Positions 37,238 through 46,309 of a DNA stretch of 64,000 nt are shown here, in pieces. How positions within the stretch are numbered: position 1 is the first letter of the stretch; each line of letters begins with the position of its first letter. Position numbers and translations under genes: made by a program. Origin of the DNA: Reinekea sp. G2M2-21 (GTDB lineage Bacteria > Pseudomonadota > Gammaproteobacteria > Pseudomonadales > Natronospirillaceae); contig NZ_JADPQG010000001.1 of NCBI RefSeq assembly GCF_015687175.1, forward strand, positions 930,001 through 994,000. The letters are read 5' to 3'. A model generated the notes under the pieces. The model had not been told where the DNA came from and made no database searches. It saw only the letters and a program-made list of their open reading frames with translations.

Positions 37238-37659
37238 GTCCTGGTTTCGCAATTAAAAAGTGGGAACGTTTAAGTGCCCGAGTTGAGATTTGCAAATCAT
37301 GTGCCATTCGTCACTTTCGGCGCATTAGCATAGTAATTGGCGAATAGAGACGCGATTTGACGTCAGTAGCGGGCGGGTTTTCGCTACTTTGCGGAGCAAA
37401 ACATGAAACAGTTGCACTCAAATGGTTCGGGATTCTATCCATTGCCCGGAGGACGCTTGTTACCTGCAGAGCTTGTCTCGATATTCTCCAATTTCTGCTA
37501 CCACCGAGTTTAATTGAGTTTGTTCAGAGAGGCGTCAGAGTAAAATAATGAGAATGATTATCTGCGTAGTGGTGGGTTTTTCGCTATGCTGAGGTTTGGT
37601 GGTCATGAACTTGGCCAGAAAAGAACTGAACCCTATACACAACAATAATCGGGGACGAT
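37238..37659. other. Intergenic region with leader RNA and Fur-like box
   Basis: No protein gene supported. The minus-strand leader of the FNT operon starts somewhere here (the palindrome GATTTGCAAATC is near 37290). A segment near 37460-37500 shares the 13-mer TCTCGATATTCTC with the MITE-like repeats. A Fur-like box lies at 37544-37562. Confidence 0.5.
37544..37562. promoter_or_regulatory. Fur-like box upstream of ABC exporter operon
   Basis: AATAATGAGAATGATTATC matches 16 of 19 positions of the classical Fur box GATAATGATAATCATTATC. It is 98 bases before the GTG of the ABC ATPase gene, in promoter position. Iron-regulated expression is inferred. Confidence 0.65.
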
Positions 37660-38586
37660 GTGAATTCAATTATTTCTATTCAGAATCTGTCGAAGGTCTA
37701 TGACAATGGCTATAAGGCATTAAACCAAGTGTCGTTGCAGATAAGAGAAGCTGAGATATTAGCTTTGTTGGGGCCGAACGGGGCCGGTAAAACGACATTG
37801 ATAAGTACAATTTGCGGGATCGTCAATCCTACCAGTGGCTCTGTATTGGTAGCAGGATATGACATTATTCGCGATTACCGTAAAACGCGCAGTCTTATCG
37901 GCCTGGTCCCACAGGAGCTGCATACCGAGGCTTTTGAAACGGTATGGGCGACAGTCAGCTTCAGTCGCGGTTTGTTTGGGTTGCCACCGAACGCGGCTTA
38001 TATAGAGCGAGTCTTGCGTGATCTCTCTTTATGGGACAAGCGGGATACGAAGATCATGCAGCTGTCTGGTGGTATGAAACGACGTTTGCTGATCGCAAAG
38101 GCATTGTCTCATGAGCCCAGGGTGCTGTTCCTTGACGAACCGACCGCGGGGGTCGATGTCGAATTGCGCAAAGATATGTGGCAGGTGGTAGAGCGTTTGC
38201 GTCAAAGTGGCGTCACAATCATTTTAACTACGCACTATATAGAAGAAGCCGAAGAAATTGCGGATCGGATCGCTATTATCAATGGCGGTGAAATTAAGTT
38301 GGTCGAGAACAAAGATGAGCTTATGCGTAAACTGGGTAAAAAGCAGATGACGTTAGACTTGAAACAACCCATGGCTAAGTTACCTGAATGGTTAAGTGAA
38401 TTCAGCCTATCGCTACAGAATGACGGTACCCAGCTGGTATATCAGTACGATGCGACGCATTCGCACACGGGTATCGCGAGTTTGATGCAGTTGTTGTCGG
38501 ACCATGGAGTTCAGTTTAAAGATCTGGCAACGCACCAGAGTTCACTGGAAGATATTTTTGTCGACCTGATCAAGGAGGCATCATGA
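37660..38586 (+). CDS. ABC-2 type exporter ATPase (YadG/CcmA-like)
   Basis: A 308-residue ATPase with Walker [10 protein letters not shown], signature [15 protein letters not shown], Walker [13 protein letters not shown] and H-loop [10 protein letters not shown], plus a C-terminal extension of about 80 residues, as in YadG-type drug/polysaccharide exporters. It starts at GTG after a GGGGA ribosome site. It overlaps the permease gene by four bases (ATGA). The Fur-like box upstream suggests iron control, so export of a siderophore or other iron-linked product is possible but not shown. Confidence 0.92.
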   Translation: MNSIISIQNLSKVYDNGYKALNQVSLQIREAEILALLGPNGAGKTTLISTICGIVNPTSGSVLVAGYDIIRDYRKTRSLIGLVPQELHTEAFETVWATVSFSRGLFGLPPNAAYIERVLRDLSLWDKRDTKIMQLSGGMKRRLLIAKALSHEPRVLFLDEPTAGVDVELRKDMWQVVERLRQSGVTIILTTHYIEEAEEIADRIAIINGGEIKLVENKDELMRKLGKKQMTLDLKQPMAKLPEWLSEFSLSLQNDGTQLVYQYDATHSHTGIASLMQLLSDHGVQFKDLATHQSSLEDIFVDLIKEAS

Positions 38587-39344
38587 ACATTCATTCGATC
38601 AAAGCGATTTACAACTTTGAAATGGCGCGGACCCGACGCACGGTGTTACAAAGCATTGTTTCGCCCGTTATATCGACGTCTCTTTATTTTGTTGTGTTTG
38701 GTGCGGCCATTGGTTCACGCATTACTTCGGTAGAAGGGGTTAGTTATGGGGCCTTCATTGTCCCCGGTTTAATGATACTGTCGCTTATGACACAAAGCAT
38801 TTCTAATGCGTCCTTTGGTATCTATTTCCCCAAGTTCACCGGAACTATTTATGAGTTGTTGTCAGCTCCCGTTTCTTATTTCGAAATAATGCTCGGCTAT
38901 GTTGGTGCGGCGGCAACTAAGTCACTGATAGTGGGCAGTATTATTTTGATCACCGCGGCTTTTTTTGTTGATCTTCAAATCATGCATCCGTTCTGGATGG
39001 TATGGTTCCTGTTAATGACGGCGATCACGTTCAGTCTGTTCGGTTTTATAATTGGTATCTGGGCCGACAACTTTGAGAAACTGCAATTGATCCCTCTGTT
39101 GATTGTCACACCTTTGGTGTTTTTGGGCGGAAGCTTTTATTCAATTTCGATGCTGCCTGATCTATGGCAAAAAATCACCCTGCTTAACCCCGTACTCTAC
39201 TTAATCAGTGGCTTTCGCTGGAGTTTTTATGGCGTATCAGACGTCAGTGTTAGCGTTAGTCTGATCATGATTACCGGATTTTTGGTTGGCTGTTCCGCTA
39301 TAATTTGGTGGATATTCAAAACCGGTTATCAAATAAAACAATAA
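38583..39344 (+). CDS. ABC-2 type exporter permease (YadH-like)
   Basis: A 253-residue membrane protein with six predicted segments and the ABC-2 pattern. It has [14 protein letters not shown] in the first segment and a conserved [16 protein letters not shown] before the fifth, followed by the typical [12 protein letters not shown]. It overlaps the ATPase gene and forms a two-gene exporter with it. A GNAT gene follows after 16 bases. Confidence 0.92.
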   Translation: MNIHSIKAIYNFEMARTRRTVLQSIVSPVISTSLYFVVFGAAIGSRITSVEGVSYGAFIVPGLMILSLMTQSISNASFGIYFPKFTGTIYELLSAPVSYFEIMLGYVGAAATKSLIVGSIILITAAFFVDLQIMHPFWMVWFLLMTAITFSLFGFIIGIWADNFEKLQLIPLLIVTPLVFLGGSFYSISMLPDLWQKITLLNPVLYLISGFRWSFYGVSDVSVSVSLIMITGFLVGCSAIIWWIFKTGYQIKQ

Positions 39345-39360
39345 AATCACGAGGCGTGCT

Positions 39361-39798
39361 ATGACCATACTTCAGCAATCCGTCGGTTATCCTGTATCCC
39401 GAATGTCTGCCAAGCATTATAAGGCGTTGGCGTTAATGAATGCCGAGCTGATTCAGGACGAAGGGCACGCCAATACCATGACTTTAACGGAATTGGAGCA
39501 ACGCATAATCTCTTGGCTCGATGGTGGGGAATACGGGTGCCACGCAGTATTGCATCGTAACTTGCCAGTTTCTTATTGTATTTGGCGGGAAGAGGAATCG
39601 CATTTATATGTACGTCAGATCTTCACTCTTCGCCAATATCGAAAGCGGGGGCTTGCCACCAAGATGATCGAATTCTTACAGCACAACGTCGCCAACGGAA
39701 AGCCGATTCGATTGGAAGTGCTCGCAAAGAATAAGCAAGCGGCGAAGTTCTATCAGAAATTGGGCTTTGAATTGTACAGTCATACTTTTCAGCGCTAA
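39361..39798 (+). CDS. GNAT-family N-acetyltransferase
   Basis: A 145-residue acetyltransferase. The acetyl-CoA site is in LRQYRKRGLATKMIEFL (the R/Q-x-x-G-x-G/A pattern, here with RGLA), followed by LEVLAKNKQAAKFYQKLGFE, the usual motif B. The acceptor substrate is unknown. It is last in the Fur-boxed operon with the exporter, so it might modify the exported compound or protect the cell from it (inference). Confidence 0.9.
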   Translation: MTILQQSVGYPVSRMSAKHYKALALMNAELIQDEGHANTMTLTELEQRIISWLDGGEYGCHAVLHRNLPVSYCIWREEESHLYVRQIFTLRQYRKRGLATKMIEFLQHNVANGKPIRLEVLAKNKQAAKFYQKLGFELYSHTFQR

Positions 39799-39801
39799 AA
39801 A

Positions 39802-39820
39802 AAGGAGCCAGTGGCTCCTT
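39802..39820. terminator. Bidirectional terminator (GNAT gene / pyk)
   Basis: AAGGAGCC-AGT-GGCTCCTT is a perfect eight-base-pair stem flanked by A-runs on the left and TATT on the right, in the 42-base gap between convergent genes. Confidence 0.8.
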
Positions 39821-39840
39821 ATTCATCGAAGATCGGGTGA

Positions 39841-41250
39841 TCAGTCGATATAGTGCACAGACATGGTGTTTGTCGTGTCAAACAATGCGCCTGCGACAAC
39901 CAAAATTGCATCGCCAGGTTTCGCCAGGTTGTATTCAACCGCTTTTTCTTTAGCTTTTTCGTAGATGCAGTCGCTGTTTTCAAAAGGTTCAACGATCGAA
40001 GTCGTCACACCCTTGGTCAGACACAAGTGCTGCGCTGTCTTGGCATTGCGGGTCAGTGCCAGAATCTGAGCTTTCGGGAAGTATTTACGGACAGACTTCA
40101 CGGATTTGCCGTTTTGCGTGCCAACCACTATCAATTGTGTATCCAGATCTTGAGCTGTGTGTACCGCTGCTTTACAGATCGACTCGGTGACTCGCAGTGA
40201 ACCTGTTTCAACCGGTAGAGGGCGATCGATTTGTTTCATGGCATCGTCTGTGCGTTCACAGATTTGGGCCATAATCGCAACGGTCTCTGCTGGGTATTTG
40301 CCCTTGGCGGATTCGCCAGACAACATGACCGCATCGGTACCGTCCAGAATTGCGTTGGCAACGTCGCCAGCTTCGGCGCGGGTTGGGCGTGGATTTTTGA
40401 TCATCGAATCCAGCATTTGGGTCGCAGTGATCACCGGCTTACGTGCCAGAATACACTTTTTGATCATCATTTTTTGTGCAAAAATGACTTCCTCAACCGC
40501 AATTTCAACACCCAGGTCGCCACGGGCAACCATGATGCCGTCGGAGGCTTCCAGAATTGCATCGAAGTTATCTACGCCTTCCTGATTTTCGATTTTAGAA
40601 ATGATTTTGATGTGTTCGCCACCATTTGCTTCCAGCAGTTCACGGATTTCGACCACATCTGATGCTTTGCGGATAAACGACGCCGCAACAAAATCGACGT
40701 CCTGGCTTGCACCCCAAACGATGTCGGCGCGGTCTTTTTCAGACAGAGCAGGCAACTTAACGCTAACGCCCGGTAGGTTGACCCCTTTCTTATTGCCCAG
40801 TTCACCGGTATTTTCAACTTTACAGATGACATCGTTGCCGCTGATTTCAGTCACGGTCAGTTGAATAAGACCGTCGTCCAGCAACACGGTATTGCCGACG
40901 CTGAGGTCTTTGGCAAAGTCTTCGTAGGTAACAGCAACACGAGTGTTGTCACCCACAACGGTTTGATCGGTTGTTAACGTGAAGGATTGGCCGGCTTCCA
41001 GCAACACATCGCCATCGGCAAGGTTCATGGTGCGGATTTCAGGACCTTTGGTGTCCAGTAAAATCGCGACTTTCTTGCTCAATTCTTTAGAGACTTCACG
41101 AACATTGTTGATTCGCGCACCGTGCTCTTCGTAATCACCGTGAGAAAAGTTTAAACGCATGACATTCATGCCCGCTTGAACGAGCTTGGTCAGCATTTCT
41201 TTTGACTCTGAAGCAGGTCCGATCGTACAAACAATTTTGGTCTTTCGCAT
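39841..41250 (-). CDS. pyk: Pyruvate kinase
   Basis: Catalyses the last ATP-forming step of glycolysis. At 469 residues it matches E. coli PykF closely. It starts [18 protein letters not shown], with active-site NFSHGDY, the K/E motif region [22 protein letters not shown] and the Thr motif [10 protein letters not shown]. The frame extends 16 codons further upstream to an ATG, but the internal ATG at 41250 fits the family start, with GAGGGG nine bases before it. A HexR-type palindrome lies about 290 bases upstream, consistent with control of central sugar metabolism. Confidence 0.95.
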   Translation of the reverse strand: MRKTKIVCTIGPASESKEMLTKLVQAGMNVMRLNFSHGDYEEHGARINNVREVSKELSKKVAILLDTKGPEIRTMNLADGDVLLEAGQSFTLTTDQTVVGDNTRVAVTYEDFAKDLSVGNTVLLDDGLIQLTVTEISGNDVICKVENTGELGNKKGVNLPGVSVKLPALSEKDRADIVWGASQDVDFVAASFIRKASDVVEIRELLEANGGEHIKIISKIENQEGVDNFDAILEASDGIMVARGDLGVEIAVEEVIFAQKMMIKKCILARKPVITATQMLDSMIKNPRPTRAEAGDVANAILDGTDAVMLSGESAKGKYPAETVAIMAQICERTDDAMKQIDRPLPVETGSLRVTESICKAAVHTAQDLDTQLIVVGTQNGKSVKSVRKYFPKAQILALTRNAKTAQHLCLTKGVTTSIVEPFENSDCIYEKAKEKAVEYNLAKPGDAILVVAGALFDTTNTMSVHYID

Positions 41251-41730
41251 ATTGGGAGGCCCCTCGAAATGTGCTGGTTTATCCATAGTATGGATCATTA
41301 CTCAATAATCGTGCCGCACACTACCATATTTTTCGGATTTTTCACTATTCCAGATCAATATTTTGGTAAAACTACTACTTTATTCTAAAAGGAGTAGTTG
41401 TTGGTATTTTCGCTTAAGTTCTGTTAAGTGGCTGATAAAGTGCTATAAAGTCTGTGAATTGTGCGAAAATCATCTCCGGTGTGCGGGATTTTTCTGGAAT
41501 CCACTGATTCATTGACAGGGTTCCAATTCCCCTTATTGTAATTTAATTACATTCTTTTACCACAGGATTATGTCAATCAAGAATTCGAGGTTTTTGGGCG
41601 TTTACAACCGTCCACCCATAGATCGGACACATCTCAGCCGCAATGCCATACGTCCGATATGGTAACTAGTCTTTAATTGTTTTAAGGTGAATCCTGTTGA
41701 GGCCGCCGTCATAATCAAGAGAAAAGCTTT
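41251..41730. other. Intergenic region between pyk and nsrR
   Basis: About 480 bases between divergent genes. It contains an inverted repeat AACTACT ... AGTAGTT near 41370-41399 and the HexR-like palindrome at 41537-41551. CGGAC and GTCCG copies near 41625-41655 may be a further operator. No gene is supported. Confidence 0.5.
41537..41551. promoter_or_regulatory. HexR-type operator
   Basis: TGTAATTTAATTACA fits all 15 positions of the gammaproteobacterial HexR pattern TGTARTWWWWYTACA as I recall it. Pyruvate kinase genes are known HexR targets. It lies between divergent pyk and nsrR; pyk is the expected target although the 287-base distance implies a long leader. Confidence 0.65.
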
Positions 41731-42213
41731 ATGAAGATTAACAGTTTTACCAACTATGCGTTTCGGATACTGATCATGTTAGGGGCTAACCCAAATAAGA
41801 CAGTTTCGCTGACCGAAGTTGCTAAAGCCTACGATATTTCCCTTAATCACCTGAAAAAGGTCTCGTCTCGTTTGGTAGAACACGGCCTAGTGGCAACAGA
41901 GCGAGGTCGAACTGGAGGGTTAAAGCTGCAAAAAGCCGCTGAAGATATCCACTTAGGAGAGATTTTCCGAATCTCACAAACCGATACTGCCTTCGTCGAG
42001 TGTATGGCGTCGGAAGGTCCTGGGTGTGTTATCTCGCCGGTATGTCGATTGCGAGGGATTTTCAGTAAAGCGCTGGAACAGTTTGTTGTTTATATGGATG
42101 AGTACACATTACATGACCTGGTAATGAATAAAGCTGAATTGAATGAACACCTTGGGTTTGAATTGATTGAATCGGTAGAGCTGGCCATATGCGTCGGCAA
42201 CGAACAAGAATAA
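41731..42213 (+). CDS. nsrR: NsrR-type Rrf2 regulator (NO-sensing iron-sulfur protein)
   Basis: A 160-residue Rrf2-family regulator. It has an N-terminal winged helix (NSFTNYAFRILIMLG, then recognition region SLNHLKKVSSRLVEHG and wing ERGRTGGLKL) and three cluster cysteines C91, C99 and C105 in the segment CMASEGPGCVISPVC. Position and spacing are close to NsrR (C91, C96, C102 in E. coli), with a three-residue longer first loop; other Rrf2 members such as IscR place them differently. It probably represses NO-response genes elsewhere. It is a single gene with a short 3' gap. Confidence 0.82.
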   Translation: MKINSFTNYAFRILIMLGANPNKTVSLTEVAKAYDISLNHLKKVSSRLVEHGLVATERGRTGGLKLQKAAEDIHLGEIFRISQTDTAFVECMASEGPGCVISPVCRLRGIFSKALEQFVVYMDEYTLHDLVMNKAELNEHLGFELIESVELAICVGNEQE

Positions 42214-42362
42214 AAACCGACCAGGCTTCATGAAGGATGAGTTTGGTTGTGGAATAAAACTAAAATAGCGTGATGCCTGCAGTGCTTCAAAATGACCCTT
42301 TGTTGCATGTCATTTAATTTACTTCTGGTGGTGCGCGGTTTGAGTCGTTAATAGAGGAACCT

Positions 42363-43682
42363 ATGAAAAAACTGTTAGTGGTATTGGTGGTTGGTTTTGT
42401 TGTCGCGACGGCGGCGAGCTACTTTGGTATGCAATGGAAGGTGCGCAAATCAGTTGATGATTTTTTTGCAGCGTTATTCTTTGTCGATGCCAGTTATGAG
42501 AAAGCCCAGATCGATTTGAATGGGCAAATTATACTCAACAATATCGAATTGTTCGTCCCAAGCAGTCAGACCACGGTGGAGATTGGCCGCATCGCTATTG
42601 CCACTGGCGGGTTCTTTAACACACTGGGGTTGGAAAAGACTATTAAAGAGGGCAAGTTGCCGGAACAGGTTGAGCTGAAAATCAGCAGCTTTTCCCTAGA
42701 CATTGATCCTCAGTTTATTAATCAATTGGATGATGTTTATGAGCCCGGTACGTTCGAACAAGTGTTGGCGCTGGGCTGTGGTCGATATCTTGGTTTGGGA
42801 CCTAAACAGGTTTTTGATATGGGGTTGCGAACGCTGACCTTTGATCTCAACCTGGGCTATACCTTCAATGCGCCGGCTGATGAATTTATCAGTTCGTTTG
42901 AACTGTATATGGATGGTATCGGGCATCTGATTCTCGATCAGTCCTATTTGGGCCTTGCCAACGTTATGCAGAATTACAAGTCGGCATTGGGCGGTTTTGA
43001 CCCGACTTCCGTGGTGCCAACGAATCTGGAATTGCAATACGTTGATCTTGGCTACAACACGAAGGTACATGATTTTTGTGCCAAAGCTGCAGAAATGGAT
43101 AAGCCTGAGTGGCTGGAGTTGAACCGTTCGATGTTTGCAGCAGTCCTAGACGAGATTGGCTTTGACGCCGATTTCGACGTTATTAAGCTTTATACCGATC
43201 TGTTCGATGCGCGGTCACGTTTAAACCTGAAGATGCGTCCATTACCCAATTTCGGTATGGCTGATCTGGAGTTTTACGGCATTGCTGAGTTGGTGGAATT
43301 GTTGGACCTGCAAGTGATCGTAAACAACGAGTCTGTGGGTATAGGTCGATTGTCTTGGGATCAGTCTAAGCTGACAAAGCTTGATCTGACTGATATACGT
43401 AAGACATTCCGGGTAGGTCCAGAGCCGGTAGAAGTAGAAGAAGCGCTTGTAGAAGCGAAAGAATTGGAGCGGATATTGAAGCCGGTTCCGGTTTCGGATC
43501 TGGCGCAATACCTGCACCGGGACGTACTGCTGGAGCGTAAAGATGGAAAAACCTTTGCTGGTGAGCTTTGGTCTGTGTCCAGCACGCGGGTTGTTGTACG
43601 TACCCGGTTGCGTTCTGGATATACCGATTTACCGCTGGTGCGCAGTGAGATAGCCACTGCGAAATTGTATCCGGAACCTTAA
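42363..43682 (+). CDS. Membrane-anchored protein of unknown function
   Basis: A 439-residue protein with one N-terminal membrane anchor (KKLLVVLVVGFVVATAASYF) and a large periplasmic domain. The first third has the pattern of AsmA/DUF945-like beta-rich envelope proteins (A-x-I-D-L-N-G-x-I-x-L-x-N-I-E). The last 80 residues contain a Sm-like or beta-barrel segment (LLERKDGKTFAGELWSVSS followed by VVVRTRLRSGY). I do not recognise the family. It sits alone between nsrR and the chemoreceptor-tip gene. Acidic overall. Confidence 0.65.
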   Translation: MKKLLVVLVVGFVVATAASYFGMQWKVRKSVDDFFAALFFVDASYEKAQIDLNGQIILNNIELFVPSSQTTVEIGRIAIATGGFFNTLGLEKTIKEGKLPEQVELKISSFSLDIDPQFINQLDDVYEPGTFEQVLALGCGRYLGLGPKQVFDMGLRTLTFDLNLGYTFNAPADEFISSFELYMDGIGHLILDQSYLGLANVMQNYKSALGGFDPTSVVPTNLELQYVDLGYNTKVHDFCAKAAEMDKPEWLELNRSMFAAVLDEIGFDADFDVIKLYTDLFDARSRLNLKMRPLPNFGMADLEFYGIAELVELLDLQVIVNNESVGIGRLSWDQSKLTKLDLTDIRKTFRVGPEPVEVEEALVEAKELERILKPVPVSDLAQYLHRDVLLERKDGKTFAGELWSVSSTRVVVRTRLRSGYTDLPLVRSEIATAKLYPEP

Positions 43683-44107
43683 CGGCAAGATATTCCTACC
43701 CCAGGGCCGGTTCAGCGTCGTTATTGGCGTTGCCGGCCGGTTCGTATGCTAAGCCTCGACAAAGCCAATGTCAGGCTGAGATGGACCTGAAATTAACGTC
43801 GCACCGTATCATCACTTCCTTTCTTCGCTCTATTCATCCGTTTTTGTGGACTGTTCAGTGTCGTCACATGGTCATCATTCATGAAATCTCAATGTATTCG
43901 TATCAATTTATTTCTAAGCTTGGAGGCACAAAGGCCGATATACAGCTTTAACAAAGGTTGGAGCGTTGACCCTTGCTTTGGATGCATGGGTTGTTTTTCC
44001 GCGTTTATGTCATCGATGGTTTCAAGAGGGATTCTTGGCATTTTGGTGACATATTCCGGCTAGGGTCTATAGTAAAAAATGACAGGTTGTTATGAACGGG
44101 AGTGGGC
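43683..44107. other. Intergenic region before the chemoreceptor-tip gene
   Basis: About 425 bases. Two overlapping plus-strand frames of 60-75 codons (43724-44063) have no ribosome sites or recognisable sequence and are not called. The promoter of the two-gene sensor operon should lie near 44030-44090. Confidence 0.4.
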
Positions 44108-44722
44108 ATGCGCAGAAATGAGTCAGCTGAAGTGACAGTGGCTTCAGCCCGGGTGGCCGGAGAGGTCTATCAGGTTGGGATTATTGCCCGCAAGCTGAGC
44201 TTGGCTGCTAAGAATGCTATGGCAATGGTTATGCGGGCCGGGTCGACGGCAAGTGGCTTGCGAGTCGTCTCAGATTTCTTTTCAGAACTGGCCAATACGT
44301 CCATTACCAGTGCTCATCAGATACATCATAGTGCGGTGTTAATCTCGCATAATTCGGTTGCTCAATGGAGAATGAACAGCTTTGATGATGCCATGGATGC
44401 AGCCTGCCGTTTGAATCATCAGTCAAAAGGATTGAGTACGTTACGGGAAACCATGCTTGCTCGTGGCGAGAAGCGCCGTAACGAGTTGCAAACAAGTTTC
44501 CGAAAGGAATGGACTCAACTGATTAACTTTCTTGAAGAGATCGACCAGCAGATTAAAGCAAGCAGTGTCATCGCTGTGAATTTCAGGTTAGAGGCGCTGG
44601 AAACCGGTCAGCAGACACAATTATTGAACCATATGGCAAAAGACATTGATTTACTGTCTGGTCAGATCAAAGCACATGTACAGCGCTCATTGAAACTCTT
44701 GAGGGATTTACGAATCGTATGA
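44108..44722 (+). CDS. Soluble, degenerate chemoreceptor-tip protein
   Basis: A 204-residue all-helical protein with no membrane segment. Residues 24-62 (IARKLSLAAKNAMAM ... MRAGS ... LRVVSDFFSELANTS) line up with the conserved hairpin tip of methyl-accepting chemotaxis proteins (IA-x-x-TNLLALNAAIEAARAGE-x-GRGFAVVA). However, the Glu and Ala of the tip are replaced by Met/Val and the following region diverges. The GGGAG ribosome site supports the ATG at 44108. Its stop overlaps the ATG of the next gene, so it is made together with the diiron ODP-type protein and is likely its signalling partner. Confidence 0.75.
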   Translation: MRRNESAEVTVASARVAGEVYQVGIIARKLSLAAKNAMAMVMRAGSTASGLRVVSDFFSELANTSITSAHQIHHSAVLISHNSVAQWRMNSFDDAMDAACRLNHQSKGLSTLRETMLARGEKRRNELQTSFRKEWTQLINFLEEIDQQIKASSVIAVNFRLEALETGQQTQLLNHMAKDIDLLSGQIKAHVQRSLKLLRDLRIV

Positions 44723-45450
44723 AGTCGCAAAAAATTTATGATGAACATCATCAATGGTATTTATTCGGACGTGACTCGGACAAACCTGAGTTAATTATCG
44801 ACACCAATCAATACATGATTGTAAATGGCGATCAGGCGTTATTGCTCGATCCTGGTGGTGTGGAATTGTTCTCTCCCATGCTGGCGGCAATCATGAAGTA
44901 CATCGATATTGACCAGCTGACGCACCTGTTTGCGTCACACCAAGACCCGGATATCATTTCGTCACTTGGCATGTGGGACCAGATTTTGCCGAAAGCCTCG
45001 CTGCACAGTCCTTGGTTATGGGAAGGTTTTATCCGGCACTTTGGTATGGAAAATATCAAGTACCAACCAATCAAGGACGAAGGTGGTCAGTTAACGCTCG
45101 GGAATCTGACCCTGGAGTTTATACCCGCACATTATCTGCACAGTTCCGGTAACTTCAATGTGTACGATCCTAAAGCTAAAATTTTGTTCAGTGGTGATAT
45201 TGGCGCGGCACTGGAATCGGTCGATGCGCCTCTATATGTGGAAAATTTTGCAGAACACATTCCTAAGATGAAAGGATTCCATCAGCGTTGGATGCCTTCA
45301 AACCGGGCAAAACAGCATTGGATTGAAAGAGTTCGAAAATTGGATATTGATCTGATGGTGCCACAGCACGGACGCATTTTTAAAGGGCAGCATGTGCAGG
45401 ATTTTTTGGATTGGTTTGAAAAGTTGGACGTTGGCAGTGCGGTCGTTTGA
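44719..45450 (+). CDS. ODP-type metallo-beta-lactamase-fold diiron oxygen sensor
   Basis: A 243-residue protein of the flavodiiron/ODP branch of the metallo-beta-lactamase fold, without a flavodoxin domain. Probable metal ligands are H74, D76 and D78 (SHQDPD), His138 or His141 (AHYLHSSG), D160 (FSGD) and H217 (VPQHG). In other bacteria, ODPs bind oxygen at a diiron site and work with chemoreceptors. Here the gene overlaps by four bases a chemoreceptor-tip-like gene, giving a compact cytosolic sensor pair. A terminator follows. Confidence 0.85.
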   Translation: MKSQKIYDEHHQWYLFGRDSDKPELIIDTNQYMIVNGDQALLLDPGGVELFSPMLAAIMKYIDIDQLTHLFASHQDPDIISSLGMWDQILPKASLHSPWLWEGFIRHFGMENIKYQPIKDEGGQLTLGNLTLEFIPAHYLHSSGNFNVYDPKAKILFSGDIGAALESVDAPLYVENFAEHIPKMKGFHQRWMPSNRAKQHWIERVRKLDIDLMVPQHGRIFKGQHVQDFLDWFEKLDVGSAVV

Positions 45451-45494
45451 GTCATCAGGCACTGGTTAATCCTCATAAGCGCGTTACAATTCAG

Positions 45495-45517
45495 CCCATC
45501 TTTTGATGGGTTTTTAT
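45495..45517 (+). terminator. Terminator abutting the cmoM start
   Basis: CCCATC-TTTT-GATGGG followed by TTTTTATT. The T-run ends one base before the ATG of cmoM at 45519, and the only ribosome-site-like sequence (GATGGG) is inside the stem. Confidence 0.75.
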
Positions 45518-45518
45518 T

Positions 45519-46286
45519 ATGGCTTATGTAAGCTTTGATGGGTTGGTTGATCGTTTTGCAGGTCAGATTTACCAATCCCGAAAGGGACGGTTACGCATGC
45601 ATCTTGTCGATGCGCTCTATAAAAAATATCTGCCCGAATCGGTTGTTAACCGGGGTTTGGTGCTGGATGCGGCTGGTGGCCTGGGCCAGATGAGTCATTG
45701 GTTTCTGAGCAATGGCGCCAGGGTAGATTACTTCGATATTTCGCAGGAAATGGTGAGTAGTGTCAGCCAAAGTATGGCCGCTGCCATTGCCGACAAACGC
45801 TTGTCCGTACAACAGGCATCGGTCACTGAATACGTGCCGAAAGCTGACTACGATGTCGTTAATGTTCATGCGGTATTGGAATGGCTAGAGCAACCCATGA
45901 CGCTTCTACCGGATATTGCGAGTTGGGTCAGGCCCGGAGGCTATCTCGGGCTGATGGTTTATAACCGCCATATGTTGATGTTGCGGCATTTGATGCGTGG
46001 CACTTTAAAACGCGCCATGGCCGGAGATATTGGCGGTGATCGCAAAGGACTGACTCCGATTTCACCGCTCGACCCGAGCGAGGTCAGGACGGCGCTGGAA
46101 GAGGCAGGGCTGCAGATACGTTGTCAGGCGGGTGTTCGTTCTTTTTCTGACCTAGCCGAAAACTGTGTTATTGACTGGTACTCAGAAGAAGATTTGTTCG
46201 ACGCAGAGTTAGCGTTGTGCGAAACACGGCCTTATTGCGATATGGCGCGTTATGTTCTGTTTATTGCGCACCGGCCCGCTGACTAA
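45519..46286 (+). CDS. cmoM: tRNA 5-carboxymethoxyuridine methyltransferase
   Basis: A SAM-dependent methyltransferase that makes mcmo5U at the wobble base of certain tRNAs. The 255 residues match E. coli CmoM throughout: N-terminal VDRFAGQIYQSRKGRLR, SAM site VLDAAGGLGQMS, HAVLEWLEQP, LRPGG-like VRPGGYLGLMVYNRHM and the C-terminal ARYVLFIAHRP. The gene begins directly after an intrinsic terminator and has no clean ribosome site outside that hairpin, which is unusual. Confidence 0.93.
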   Translation: MAYVSFDGLVDRFAGQIYQSRKGRLRMHLVDALYKKYLPESVVNRGLVLDAAGGLGQMSHWFLSNGARVDYFDISQEMVSSVSQSMAAAIADKRLSVQQASVTEYVPKADYDVVNVHAVLEWLEQPMTLLPDIASWVRPGGYLGLMVYNRHMLMLRHLMRGTLKRAMAGDIGGDRKGLTPISPLDPSEVRTALEEAGLQIRCQAGVRSFSDLAENCVIDWYSEEDLFDAELALCETRPYCDMARYVLFIAHRPAD

Positions 46287-46309
46287 GTATTGGAGGACCT
46301 TATCTGTCA

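Noticed and set aside
37357-37548. Plus-strand frame of 63 codons before the Fur-like box
   Set aside because: No ribosome site and it includes the repeat-like 13-mer; the region behaves like leader/regulatory DNA.
43724-44063. Two overlapping plus-strand frames of 60-75 codons before the chemoreceptor-tip gene
   Set aside because: Overlap each other, have poor starts and look like chance open frames in non-coding DNA.
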